Positions 35,501-53,269 of a stretch of 64,000 nt of DNA are shown one piece after another. Numbering within the stretch: the stretch's first letter is position 1; every line of letters begins with the position of its first letter. The stretch spans positions 5,828,001 through 5,892,000 of the forward strand of contig OZ176056.1 of NCBI GenBank assembly GCA_964247055.1. Direction: 5' to 3'. Under the pieces are notes generated by a model that was not told where the DNA came from, ran no database searches, and was given only the letters and a program-made list of their open reading frames with translations. Position numbers and translations under genes: made by a program. The stretch comes from Paragordius varius (taxonomy: Eukaryota > Nematomorpha).

Positions 35501-38500
35501 CATTATTTTCTGTGGTCGAATTATCATCAATAAAAGTACATCTAAAAAAAATAGCACATACTGTTTAGTTCTTTTTTCCTTTTTTATTAAAGGGTAAGAA
35601 CTTAAATTGTATCCGGATTTGTCAAGGCTTTAGCACTCGCCTGCCCAGGGCTGACAGTGATGATGTAAAAACTGCACATTTTAGGGGTTCGAACTCTGGC
35701 ACGCAGTGTAAGAGTCCGGCGCCCTACCTACTATACCATCACAAGAATATATTCCATTTACAATTGAAATTCATCCTCGCAAACAATTTAAATTCCCCTC
35801 CGAACAATTCAAATTCACTCTGTAACAATTCAAAATAAATTAGATGTTTTCGAGAACTGAAATATATCTTTATGATTTATTATTTTTTCAGTATTATTTT
35901 AATTGTGAACAAAATTTCATTTTTTTAAAATAAAGGTAATTTTTAATTTTAAAAACCATATATTTTATTAAAATTGAAAAAAGGTTTAAAATATTTTGAA
36001 ACAAAAACAATATGTACCGATAAAAATCCAGGGGAACTGGATTACCATATTCCTTGCTAGCTAAAAAAATATTTGGATAAAAATACAAAAATAAAAAATA
36101 TATATAATAATTTATGAAAATGTTATATTTATAGTCTGTTTTAGCTAATAAAATCAAAATATTTTCGTTTTCTATTTGATTTATTTTTATGGAGTATTTT
36201 TTTCCAAAGCGGATAGATATAATATATTAAAAATATATATCTCTACCTTTTAACATAATTTATATCTAGGATTTAGCATTAATATCTAATTTTTGGGGAT
36301 AATTATGTTTACTAGATAATAGTGAGTATTTTAAATGGAATTTGAAAAGGTTAGGACTCATTCGGAGTTTTGTGTCCAAGAAGTAATTCCCGCCATAACT
36401 TACGATCTTAATACTTTGATTCAAGTCCATTTTAATATTATCATTATAAGAGTGGTCGCCCCTTTCTTCTTTTGCCATCAACATTAATGTTTTCAACAGT
36501 TTTTAAAGGATGGGTGGCGTCTCTTCTCTGAGTATGACCGTAGACACGCAATCTATTAGTTTGGATGATATAATCGATTCCATCGGTTTTTTTAATAAAA
36601 GTTGGTGATTCTGGTGTACAAAAGCATTTAAGTATTCTTCGGCTTTCACTAGTTAGGAAATTTGTTTAATTAGTTCTTTTGTTTTATGCCCAAGTTTCAG
36701 AACCATAGGTAAGAGCTGGTCTTATTCCTGCTTTGTAAAGATACCATTTATTATTATTGTTAACATTTTTTTTGGAAAACATATTTTAACTGATTATATT
36801 TTCTCCAACCTTGTTGTATTCTTCTTTTAATAGCCTTTTGTAGGCTGCCCTGAGATGATATGACATCTCCTAAGTAAACAAAAGAGTCTATCAATTCGAT
36901 ATTACCATCAATGTTAAGTAACTTTAGTGGATTAAAAATATTATTACTATCAAACAATTTAAACATTAAAAATTTATTGCATTTGTTAACTTGCCTTTTA
37001 TGTTAGAGTAGTTTTTATGTACCCATATTGGACATGATATGCATTTAATGGAATCCGAACGTAGTTTTTTCCTGCAGATGGAGCAAGGGTATCTGGGTGT
37101 TTCACTTTCACCCGTTATCATTATTTTTGTTTTTGTCGGGTTTGTAATTATTCCATATTGCTCTAGGCATTTTTTCTAGTTATTTGCCAATTGATCCCAT
37201 GATCGTGTCGTTCAAGGTCGTTGGCGAATAACATTTCCCAAGAGCACTCGGTTCTTATCTCTTCTGTTGCTGCATCCATTATTGAAGAGGAGTGGGCTTA
37301 GAATTGAACCTTGATGCAGTCCAGCGTTGGTTGGGAAATTGCTTGTATTGCCGACATTGGTTCTAATGTTGTATTTTTATAAAGTAGTAATATGATTCGT
37401 ATAGTAAGTTCCTCTATTTCGTTCTTAGGCAATACCCATTGAATTGTGGGAGCGTGGTATTTGATCAAACGCACGTTCAAGATCTACAAAGACATGATAT
37501 AGCTTTTGTTTCTTTTCCAAATATTTTTCTTGTAAGCGTCTTGCAAACTGATTTGAATCTATGTTTATATGTTTTCTCAGCCTGTTTTCTAATATAATTT
37601 CGAATAACTTAAATGTATGTTCCAGAAGTTTCAAAAATCTGTAGGACGATATTTTTAGTCGATCGTCTTTATTTTTATAAATGGGGATTATTATGCTGTG
37701 ACAATCGCTGGGAGTTTGGTTTGTTATTATTATTTGGTAAAAGAGTTTAGTCAGATACTCTGCAGTATCTTTGATGGGTCGGATGAGGTCGATTGAAAGG
37801 CTGCTTGGGCATGGAGCTTTGTTGCTTTCTAATTTATTGATTGCAGTTGTGACTTCATATATGGTGATTTCTTGTATGGGACCAGCTACTAATGTAACTG
37901 TGCTAAAATATTTGGTAGGATTTTTTTGGTTGACTTGTTTTTTTAAGTTTGTTTTCCAAATTTCTTTGACTTTCGAATCATCTTTGACACATTTTATGGT
38001 TTTAACATCTTTATTACTATTGTTAAGGTTTTTGAGTCTTTTTAAGATCGCTTGGTTTTTAAAATCTTTTTCTAAACTTTCTGCGATTTTAACAGATTTT
38101 TAATTAATGGCGCGTCGAATGGCCTTTTGAACATCTCGTTTTTTATCATTATAAACTTTTTACCATCATTATTTTTGGCTTTTCCATTTTTTATAGGCTT
38201 CGCATTTTTCGCACAACAATGGTTTTATATCATTTTTCCACCACCAATTTTTTCGATGTCTCATAGTTTTAGTAAAGCCGCAATGTTTTTTGGCAGATGT
38301 AAGAGTTGTGGATTTAAAGTTTTTCCATAAAATTTCGACATTGTTTTGTTCCGGTAAATTTAAATCTGTGTTTGAGTATAATAGGATAATCATTTTGGAT
38401 GCTTTAATAGCTATATTTATTTTTTGTGGTTGAAATACGGTCTTACGAATTTTCTCAATAATTATAGATGCTGTAGTTAGCTTGTGTTGGTAAGAGGATT

Positions 38501-41500
38501 GATGGTAAGTTTTGATGTTTGTTAGATGTTTCCTAATGTTTTTCTATCAAAGATGAGTGGTCACCAGAATTATATGTTATATGCTGATTGGTTTTTTCCT
38601 TAAAATGGGTATTTACAACTTAACTTGATTTGCATTACAAAATTCTAGTAAACTCTCACCCATCTTATCGAGAGTTTATATACCATTTCCGCCATGAACG
38701 CCATAGTAATCATTGCTATCATTACTTATATGGCAATTAAAATCACCATCAACAAAAGTTTGTTCGCTAGAAGAAGTTTTGTTCATCAAATCATAGAGGT
38801 CTTCCCAATATTCGTTTTGTTTCGCTTAGACCAGATTGAGGTGTGTAAGTTGAAACAATATTTATTTCATTATCATTCATCAATTTGTTTGAATCATTCT
38901 TGGATTTAGTCTTAATACATCAATTATGTTATCACGCTAGTTGTTTTCATGAAAATCGCAACACCACCTAGACCCTTGTCGTTTCCTTTATAGAATAATG
39001 TATATCTAAGTTTTTCAATCCCTCTCCTTTCATTCTGGCCTCTTGGATGCAACATATATCTATATTGTTTTGGCTAAGAATGTTTGTTACCATTAACATT
39101 TTGTTTACTAAGGCACCCACATTCCATGCGGCGAATTTCAGAACTGTTTTATTATTATTACTGAGGGTATTATTTATACCAATAGTTATTTTGGTAATTA
39201 TTATTATTCAAAGTATATATCATTTAACCTATGCTAGAGTTTTGTGTCTTCTAAAATCTAAAATTGGGACAGCACCAAAACACGATTGAAACGAACAGCT
39301 GTCATTAAAATCAAAAATATAGTTTTTGTTGGAAAATGTAAGTCTGAAAGATTTTTAAAGTTAATTATTTACATTTTCTAACCATATTATATATATTTAT
39401 ATATATATTCTGCAGTTTTAAAGGATTTAACAAAAGATATGGTATAATGCGCCTAAAAGGCCAAAGAAAGCACATTTTTAAATTAAGCTTCCATCCATCC
39501 TTTCGTTTTAGGTCCCAGGGTATCTGGGGTTTGTATGCACTAACTTTGTGAACAATGTTCTATCACAGACTTGTTCGTGTTCAATATTGAATTGTGATAG
39601 ATCTTGGGTCTGTTTGGACCATGTGAGTTTAGGGCGGTCTTTTCTGTTTAAGCCGGGTATGTTTATATATTTTGTATTTTTTGTACCCGGTTATCGGAAT
39701 TCATACGTTGAATATGCCTATAATATCGCAATCATTTGATAGTTTTATTATGCCTATAATATCGCAATCATTTGATAGTTTTATGCACATCTCCTGTGAT
39801 TTGAATCATGATTGTTTGTATTGATATTAAGACCGTATTTATATAACTGTTTTGACCATATTAGATAATTTTGGAGCTTCTGCAGTAATTATAAAGTCGT
39901 CTGCGTAGACCTTCTCTAATATCTTGTGTTTTGTAGTCAAATATAGATATGAAAAGAAGTGGGCTTAGGACACCCTGATGCAGCCCAGTATTCATACTAA
40001 AACACTTTCAATTCATAACATGCAAGAACACAACTGATTGAGTTATGTAGATTAACATAATTAACCTAATGGATATTCATCTACGTTGTTGTAGCGCAGT
40101 GATTTTATTATTAGTGCTCTAGGTACTGAGTCGTAAGCCTTTTCTAAATCGACAGAAAGGTGGAATAGTTTAAGACCTTTTTGCTAGGTAATTATCTTTT
40201 AATTGTCTGAGTAAGAAAATTGGATCGATTGTGCTTTTACCCGCTGAAAAGGCCAATTGCATTGGATTAATTGATATGAGTTGGACGATACGATATTTAA
40301 GGGATATTTCAAAGATTTTTAACCCATGTTCAACAAGTTATAAGGGTCTGTATGAGGAACAGGTTAGGATATATCCTTTATTTTTAAAGATGGGAAATAA
40401 AATGCTTTTTTCCCAGTCTGTGGGTATTTTCATTTCAACTATTATTTTGTTAAATAAATTTGTTAGAAGCATGGAAATATTGGGTATTAATTTTATGATA
40501 GAAAAACATAGTTCACTAGGGCCCGAAGCCTTTTTTGATTTCATTTGGTCTAAGGCAATTTCAATTTTTTGTATTGTTAATGTCCTTTTAGGACCACAAC
40601 AGGGATCTCTGCCAGAATTTATGATGGGTGTTAAAGGGTTGTTTAAATTTTGATTTATAATTATTGAGAAAATTCGGAAGACCGTATTTCAACCACAACA
40701 AATAATTATAGCAAAATTAAAGCATCCAAAATTATTATCTGAATATACTCAAAACACAGATTTACATTTACCGTAACAAAACGATGTCGAAATTTTATGG
40801 AAAAAATTTAAATCCACAATTCTTACATCTGCCAAAAAACTTTGCGGCTTTACAAAACCTATGAGACATAGAAAAAGTTGGTGGTGGAAAAATGATATAA
40901 AACCATTGTTTCGCGAAATATGCGAAGCCTATAAAAAATGGATCTTAAATTTTAAGATATTCAAATTTTAAATAGCTCTAGGATATAAAATTACCCCAAA
41001 AGGTAATGGAGTGTTAAAAAACTAAATAAGTAAAAATTAAGATTTTAGGTAGGTTAAATTTACCTTCCACGTTGTTATCAGAGAGTATAGATATTGGCTC
41101 GCTATCACGATTCTATATATCATTATTAAATAAAAGGCTTTGTAATTGTTATCAAAAATTGATTTTTTTTAAACAAAATGTAAACTTACAGGATGATTAA
41201 GACTTCTTTGGATAATACTACGACTGAGTTGGGCCATATGCAAAGTATTTAACTTGGAAAACGATTCCAAAATTAGGGGATTTATAATTTTTTTATAATA
41301 GGACAAAGCATAGCCGTAAAATTGAATCCCGTCTTCCTGGGTTAAAATAAAGGGATGAAAATGGCTTGCGCCTTCTATTCTAGTTTTGGATTTGATGTTG
41401 AAAACTATATATTTTTTAAAAAAATACTTTTTTCCTTTATGAATAACTTTAATTTTATACCATATGGACAACATAACTATGGATTAAAAAATGAATATAC

Positions 41501-41680
41501 AGAGACTATTGTATCATCATATTTAATATTAGTGGAATTGTGTTCGCAAATAATTGATGGTTGAAAATTATTATTTATAGGATTTGTATATTTATCTAAA
41601 TAAAATAATATTATACCATGGTTTACAAGTTTTAGCTCATTATTGGGGTTTAGACCTAAAACCAAAAAATTTAAAACCAT
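29001..41680 (-). CDS. Divergent DENN-domain protein (probable Rab GEF)
   Basis: Minus-strand exons: about 41,501-41,680 (start MVLNFLVLGLNPNNEL), 41,191-41,404, 35,385-35,541, 34,725-34,871, 34,597-34,651, 34,081-34,274, 32,933-33,177, 32,344-32,463, 31,535-31,785, 30,198-30,454, 29,512-29,736 and 29,001-29,206, about 750 residues. The uDENN signature is 'FHPFILTQEDGIQFYGYALS'. cDENN pieces are 'CIITDSFYTQIYRQLLDTMF', 'FLYIMVYLLLEKQLLIVSK' and 'LIYPFEYNHVYVPLLPLSL' followed by 'APVPFCMGL'. The dDENN end is 'DKEAFLL...FYSALFETQLF'. DENN proteins usually act as Rab exchange factors at membranes. The subfamily is unclear. The join between the first two exons is off by one in my model, so an exon or splice site there is wrong. 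The intron 35.5-41.2 kb holds two LINE copies. Confidence 0.72.
32465..32503. repeat. TA microsatellite
   Basis: Longest simple TA run in the window, just upstream (in gene sense) of the DENN exon at 32,344-32,463. Confidence 0.9.
34332..34570. repeat. MITE family with TACCATTTMCACCTC ends, copy B
   Basis: The left end 'taccatttccacctcgtact' is mirrored by the right end 'agaggtgtaaatagta', with 'actcaccc' against 'agggtgaatt' inside. It lies beside a TA microsatellite in a DENN intron. Confidence 0.62.
35570..35752 (-). repeat. tRNA-derived SINE
   Basis: Read on the minus strand, the head has an A-box-like 'GGTATAGTAGGTAGGG' and, about 45 bases on, a B-box 'GAGTTCGAACCCC'. These are the two internal RNA polymerase III promoter elements of tRNA genes. 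It continues into a non-tRNA body ('CCCTGGGCAGGCGAG') and ends in an A-rich tail. No cloverleaf acceptor stem is evident, so a SINE is preferred over a tRNA gene. A body fragment is at 12,692-12,785. Confidence 0.68.
36266..39295 (-). mobile_element. RTE-like LINE, copy 1
   Basis: Minus strand, from 39,295 downward: an APE-type endonuclease region ('NIVSTYTPQSGLSE' near 38,830), a linker with 'RHRKNWWWKNDIKPLL' (38,169-38,393), and RT parts 'LFYQIIITNQTPSD', 'IPIYKNKDD', 'KLLEHTFKLFEIILENRLRK', 'HVFVDLERAFDQIPR' and 'NAGLHQGSILSPLLF'. Then come a cysteine-rich segment ('YPCSICRKKLRSDSIKCISC') near 37,080, 'IELIDSFVYLGDVISSQGS' (36,760-36,966) and 'LTYGSETWA'. It ends with a '(H)..RRDATHPLKTVE...GKRRKGRP' tail. 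It carries several stops and frame changes. The order and motifs resemble invertebrate RTE-type LINEs. It sits in a DENN intron. Confidence 0.8.
39480..40645 (-). mobile_element. RTE-like LINE, copy 2 (3' portion)
   Basis: Minus strand: 'MKSKKASGPSELCFSI' and 'LFNKIIVEMKIPTDWEKSIL' (40,338-40,544), then 'NTGLHQG' near 39,980 and a C-terminal 'RPKLTWSKQTQDLSQFNIEH' near 39,600-39,650. The RT differs clearly from copy 1, so it is another subfamily. Sequence between the LHQG motif and the C-terminal part is missing compared with a full RT. A 31-base direct repeat ('tatgcctataatatcgcaat...') occurs at about 39,711-39,780. Confidence 0.72.
40645..40965 (+). mobile_element. Inverted LINE linker fragment
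   Basis: Plus strand reads 'KKLCGFTKPMRHRKSWWWKN', nearly identical to the minus-strand linker of copy 1 at 38,165-38,470, but in the opposite orientation and abutting the RT of copy 2 head to head. It is a 5'-inverted piece of a LINE insertion or an independent inverted fragment. Confidence 0.75.
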
Positions 41681-41929
41681 TCTCAATTTAAAAATTTAAA
41701 TAATAACTTAAAATGGTAACAGATGTTAAATACACTGCGTCCAAAATTAGGGGTATAAAAATATTCATAGAAATATATATATATATATATATATAAATTC
41801 TAAGAGGATAATTATTAAAAATATTATAGTGCTTTTGGTGTTGGCGCTTACAATTGATATAAGAAATATTATCACTATTATTGTAACTGGTCCATATCAG
41901 AAAATAACAAAATTTGCGCACCTTTACAC

Positions 41930-43850
41930 AAAATATTTTTAAAGAAAGGAGAATATTAACATTATGATTTATGTAACCTACATAACAATATATTCAAAAA
42001 ATTAATTTATGGATTTAAGCCCTGAAAGTCCCAAATTATCTCGCTTTTGTAAAATGGGCTAGTTCTCTTAATATAAACGCAAAAATAAGGATATTGTGCG
42101 ATAAAGATTTGAATGTTAAATATCAACTAAAAATATATTTTGTAATGCATACTTTTTTTAACAATTTATTTTTATCATTTTTGTTGAGGTTTACTTTCTA
42201 CTCTTTTGAGGGATGATGGAAATGGTATTAGAACGCTTTAAGGTATTATAAAAAAATATATTTATATAATTCTTAGTTTCTCAACATATCACATCTGAAA
42301 CAAAAATATTCGTTTCAAATGAAAAAATTTGTTTTTTTACAGATATTTACTATTTAAAAACAAACGAACCTTTAAATTAATGATGAAGCGATGAAAATGT
42401 TGAGTATTATCCAATTTATAGAAGTAGTGTTTTTATAATATCTTATCGCGTGTTTATGCCGTTTTTATCATCTTTTATTGGGGGTAGTATCTTAGAGCTT
42501 TTATTGTTATGAAAATTGTTTTGGTACATATTCCCATGTATTAGATAAAAATTATATATTTCACCACTGGTCCCAAATTCTGGTAGCCCCAAAACACGAA
42601 TGAAGATGCACCGTGATATTTAAATCGATAAAAATCACATATTTTCTGGTGAATTGTAACATAAAAGCCATCCAAAGTTAATTATATATATATATTTTTA
42701 ACCATCGTATACATTTATATGCTTGTTGTCATGATTTAAAATGTTTAAAAAGAAAAAGCGTCGAAATGGTTAATGAGGATTTTTTACAATATTTTTAAAA
42801 AAAAATCATTCACTTAAAACAGTAAGTAAATCATATTTTTAAATTTACCCAGCTCTATAAATATTTATAAATATTTATATTTTAAATGACCGTGAGATCA
42901 CCACAATAGTGTAGTAAGATGGGGGCCGATTAGACTTAAATGTCTTAACAAATTGGAGATATACTCAATCCGTAAATTAGTATATTTCTTAAGCAAATTT
43001 TCTGATTAAAATCTTTCAACTGGCAACGAAAATAAAAAATTGGTGAAAGGGAAAAAATTGTAGTTATATAGTATTTTAAAGTTCTATGTTTGATATTTGC
43101 GGCCAGTGGTATCTATTTGGTGGATACTCCTGTTAAAGTAATTTTGTATGACATATTTAAAAGATTTATGAGTTTTGGTAAGTTATTTATATAACTTCCT
43201 AATGTACACAGTACTGAAAACCTAAAATATTTGAATTCGATCATGTAAAGAAATAATTTATTAAAAATTAAAACGATTATCGCGCATTTACAAAATCTAT
43301 ATTTATGTACTTAAGGACAAACATATATAATTTAATTTATAATGATGTTATAATTAAAGAATAAAATTATGATATTACCGATATTTTAATTACTTATGAT
43401 AATTGATATTAATTTATGCCATAAAAACTTTGGGAAAAAGCAATTTAGATTTTTCTCATTCAGCCAAATTCCAAAAATAGCCAAGCATTGCTTTTACAAA
43501 TTATTTTTTAGAAAAAAATATATCTTAAAATTTTGTAAATATTTATATTACATTTCAAACTCAAAGATTTTCATTCTAATCATTATGCATGGGCCTTAAA
43601 AATATTTAACTTTGAAAAATATATGCCAATGGTAGTAAATTGTATAAGGTGTAGCAATAAAAATAAACCAAATTAATGGGTATTTAAAAAATAGATTATA
43701 AGATTCTGGATACGGCAATACCGTTTATGATATTTAAACATTAATAAAACTTTCTCTAAAATTGTTTCCCTCAATATTGATTATGCAATTTAGGCAATAT
43801 TTAAAAAGTAATATTAATTATTAAAACTTTTGGCACAGATTCGTTGTGAC
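41930..43850. other. No gene recognised
   Basis: AT-rich sequence without splice-bounded coding segments. A short 'cactgcgtccaaaattagggg' sequence at 41,733 (just before this stretch) matches the inverted complement near 55,340, suggesting a dispersed terminal repeat. Nothing else is supported. Confidence 0.5.
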
Positions 43851-43852
43851 AC

Positions 43853-45498
43853 CTTTAGAACATGGCTTCTTAAACTTTTATACCCGATCCCATTTATGAT
43901 TGCGAGTTTCTTAACGACCCCAACAAATATAAAAGAAAATAAATAGTTTCGAATGTTGATAATATTTATCAGGATTATTTCGGTTTTGAGAGGTTGACAA
44001 AAATAAATCTACATTTTTTAAAATTTCTATAACATTTTCTGATTAATAGTAAATTTATACAAGATACTAGCTGACCCTGTCTTTCGGTGTGGCGTAGTCT
44101 CATTGATAAATATTTTTAATAATTTGCAATAAATAGTTTATGGAGATAAAAAATAATAATAAACATATTTAATAAAAAGAATGACTTTAATTATTTTTTT
44201 ACGGATTTTTCATATGATGAAATATTGTTCACTCGAAATTGACCATATTTAATCTGTCCCTTATTAAAGATATTCAACTATCATTGGATTTATTTTAAAA
44301 TTTTCGTTTTACGAAATCATGGTTAAAAGTTTTAATTTGAAATTGTGTTCAAACAGCGGGGATCAAGGGAATAAAAAGTAAATCATTTGTGGTCCCTTTT
44401 TAAAGGAAAGTATGAAATAATACAAATTCCCCAGAAATGTGTTTAACTGAACTCGAATGGCTTCTTAAGTTTTTTGAAAATTAGCTCCAAAACTACACTT
44501 ATTTTGTATGGCGTCTCAGTTTTAGGCTTGTAGACCCCTACCCATAGACCTATATGGAAAAAGCGCAGAGTTAAATTCTTTGCCTTTATAGGGGAAACAT
44601 TTGGAATCATCGTTGATACCATCGTCTCATGGGTTATTCGAAAAAATACCTCAACACTAAATAATCGTTATATGATGGCGTTTTAGGGCATAATAGCCTC
44701 ATATGAACGACTAATAAAAAAATCCAACCTTAATTTTTACCTAGTTACGGGTAATATTTCGAGCTTTTAATGAGCTCCTATGGCTTCATAAATTTCCTGT
44801 AAATTAGCTCCAAAACAACGCAATTTCTATATAGTGGCGCACTTTTAGCGGCTATCGTTTACCCAGCACCCAATGTTAAAAACGCAAAACTAAAATTTGT
44901 GCCTTTTAACAGAAAATAACTCGAATCCTCAGCAATTTTAACGGTCTCATACCCTGGGAATATTTAGTTTTTTTAAAAAATGGGATATTAAGGGGGAAAC
45001 GGGTAAAAAGAGAGCCTAAATTGAAAATGTAAGCCCATAAGGTTCGGGCAATCGAAAAAAAGTAAAAATAATCATATTTAAAATCGAAAGGTACAACACG
45101 TTTTTCGGAAAATTGTCTCATAGACACGATTTTTCTGGACTTCTGTTGTCAAAAAACCCGTTATTTACACGGGGCGGGCTTTAACTGGGAGCCTAATTCA
45201 ATAAAAGGGCGGAGCTATTGTCGGGGCAATGTTATATTTTTTTGACATTTGGATTTCAATGGATCTACCCGTTTTTCGGAAACAGATCAAAGCCAGCATT
45301 TTCCATTTTTATAATATATAGATATAAATGATCGGAAATGGTGATATAAACATCCGAACCAAAAGATTTTATGATAATAACAATAATTTTACAAGTATTT
45401 TTTGTTAAAATGTATTTTTATCACTCGTGACCCCATAATTTCGCTACGCTACTCCGAATGGGGTCGCGACCCATAGTTTAGGAAGCCCTGCTTTAGAA
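43853..45498. mobile_element. hAT-type element with perfect 8-bp TSD
   Basis: An exact direct repeat CTTTAGAA at 43,853-43,860 and 45,491-45,498 flanks inverted ends 'catggcttcttaaactttta' (left) and, as complement, 'cagggcttcctaaactatgg' (right), with 'gggtcgcgaccc' just inside the right end. These ends and the 8-bp TSD are typical of hAT. No transposase frame is seen. The interior (44,070-45,325) is occupied by another repeat. Confidence 0.82.
44070..45325 (+). repeat. Nested dispersed repeat (AGCTGACCCTG... start)
   Basis: It starts 'actagctgaccctgtctttc' and ends 'gccagcattttccattttta' plus a short TATA/ATAGAT tail. Its 3' half is homologous to the tandem units at 3.5-5.0 kb ('ctcataccctggga', 'gcgggtaaaaagagag'-like blocks, 'attgtcgggg'). 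Similar starts are common in arthropod repeats, as I remember them; the class is not determined. It lies inside the hAT element. Confidence 0.6.
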
Positions 45499-45820
45499 TG
45501 TTCTACCATAAAAAGAAGTTTTTTATATAAAAACAAAATCTTTTTGGGATATTATAAATAATTTTGACATAATATTTGTTTTAATACATTTGCATTTTTT
45601 AACAAAATTTAAGCTATAAACGATGATTTGGTTTTATTGGCTGATTTGGAAAATAGAAAACATATCAGTCCCTATAAATTGTCTAAATCAAAATCTTATT
45701 AAAAGATTTATCCAATAATTATTTAAATATATGAGAGTTATGTTTTTTACCCTCCTAAAAGCGGTCACATCATGATACAATTGATCAAGACATCTAAAAA
45801 TGTTACTTACCTATACATAG

Positions 45821-46845
45821 GAATATACCAAGGCTTGTAACCCGAGCCTAAATTTGGAATCGGTTCCAAAACGGTTTTCAAAATTTTACCTTCTTAGATT
45901 TTCCATTCGGTTTTAGAACTGGTTCTCAATAGGATAAAACCGATTCTTAAAATGGTCCCGATCGTATATCCAAATATCTGTTAATTAATCTGAAAACATC
46001 CATATCTAAGCACCTATTTTATTAAATTAGATATGTAAGGGTTAATTCATTTATTTCGAATCAGCTTTTTGCAGTTTCATCTCACAAATTCCTTTAGTCA
46101 TAATATCCAAAGTTTCTTCCCTGCAGAAATAAATTATTAATTGGTTGTTTTTGGACGAATTGAACATTAATTAGTAGTAATGTTTTGTTGAAAATTTTTA
46201 TATATTTTCATACTTACTATTTTTTCTTTTAAAAATGAAATAATTTTTGTTTGCCGTCGCCATAACTCTGGTGCCTTTGAGATTCGATTTAATAAATTTG
46301 TGGTTAAATCTTTTTAATAATGGTTGAATGATTATTTTAACCAGAATCATTAAAAATGCTTACTGTAACCATTTTAAAAATACCTTTTTTAAAATTTTAA
46401 ACTTAATGGTTAAAGGTTTCTTTTCTTAAAATTAATAAAGTTTGTTGTGAACCACTAATAGAAATCTCGTTGATTATCCTGCAAATTTGGAAAAAACGTT
46501 CTAAGTGTAACTTTTAATGTTTAAAATAAGCGTTATGTGATCTTTTACTTTATAATTCCCATTTATAGCATTAATGGTATTCTTGTACTTCAAAATACTT
46601 TACATAAAGTGTTTTTTATCCTCAATTGCAAAAATAATGTTTTAAAGGATCTGACAAAAAAAGGCATACAGATGCATTTTAAATCATTATATAAGCGTGT
46701 AAACAGAACCGGTTAAAGTGCTTGAAAATTTCTCCTTCCAGTTCCTGTTCTTTATATTTTTTGGTTTCAAAACCGTTTTTTAAATTGGATATTCTAAAAT
46801 GGTTTTAAATTGTTAAAACTGTTTTGGTTTAGCCCTGGAAAATAC
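45821..46845. mobile_element. hAT-like non-autonomous element, about 1 kb
   Basis: Flanks GAATATAC (45,821-45,828) and GAAAATAC (46,838-46,845) differ by one base, fitting an 8-bp target duplication. The ends read 'caaggcttgtaacc' and, as complement, 'cagggctaaacca'. The inside is rich in 'ggttccaaaacggttt'-type and 'aaccgg' blocks near both ends. No coding capacity. It ends less than 100 bases past the receptor gene's 3' end. Confidence 0.6.
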
Positions 46846-46930
46846 ATAATATTTCGCATAAAATTTCCGTGTGTAAAAACCTTTATTGATAAATTAACAG
46901 TAAATGCAAAATGTAGATCATAACTGATAT

Positions 46931-53232
<6,302 letters not shown>

Positions 53233-53269
53233 CTAAAATGATAAATATCATAAATTTAGCGTTAAATAT

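Noticed and set aside
35690-35752. A true tRNA gene on the minus strand
   Set aside because: A and B boxes are present but no paired acceptor stem or clean anticodon arm is visible, and the sequence runs into a repeated SINE body.
37771-38330. Two hydrophobic plus-strand open frames that look like membrane proteins
   Set aside because: They are the antisense of the minus-strand LINE copy 1 linker and RT, which explains the sequence fully.
41688-41921. Possible extra upstream DENN exon
   Set aside because: It runs through a TA microsatellite and a dispersed repeat end; no clear acceptor or family match, so the start at 41,680 was preferred.
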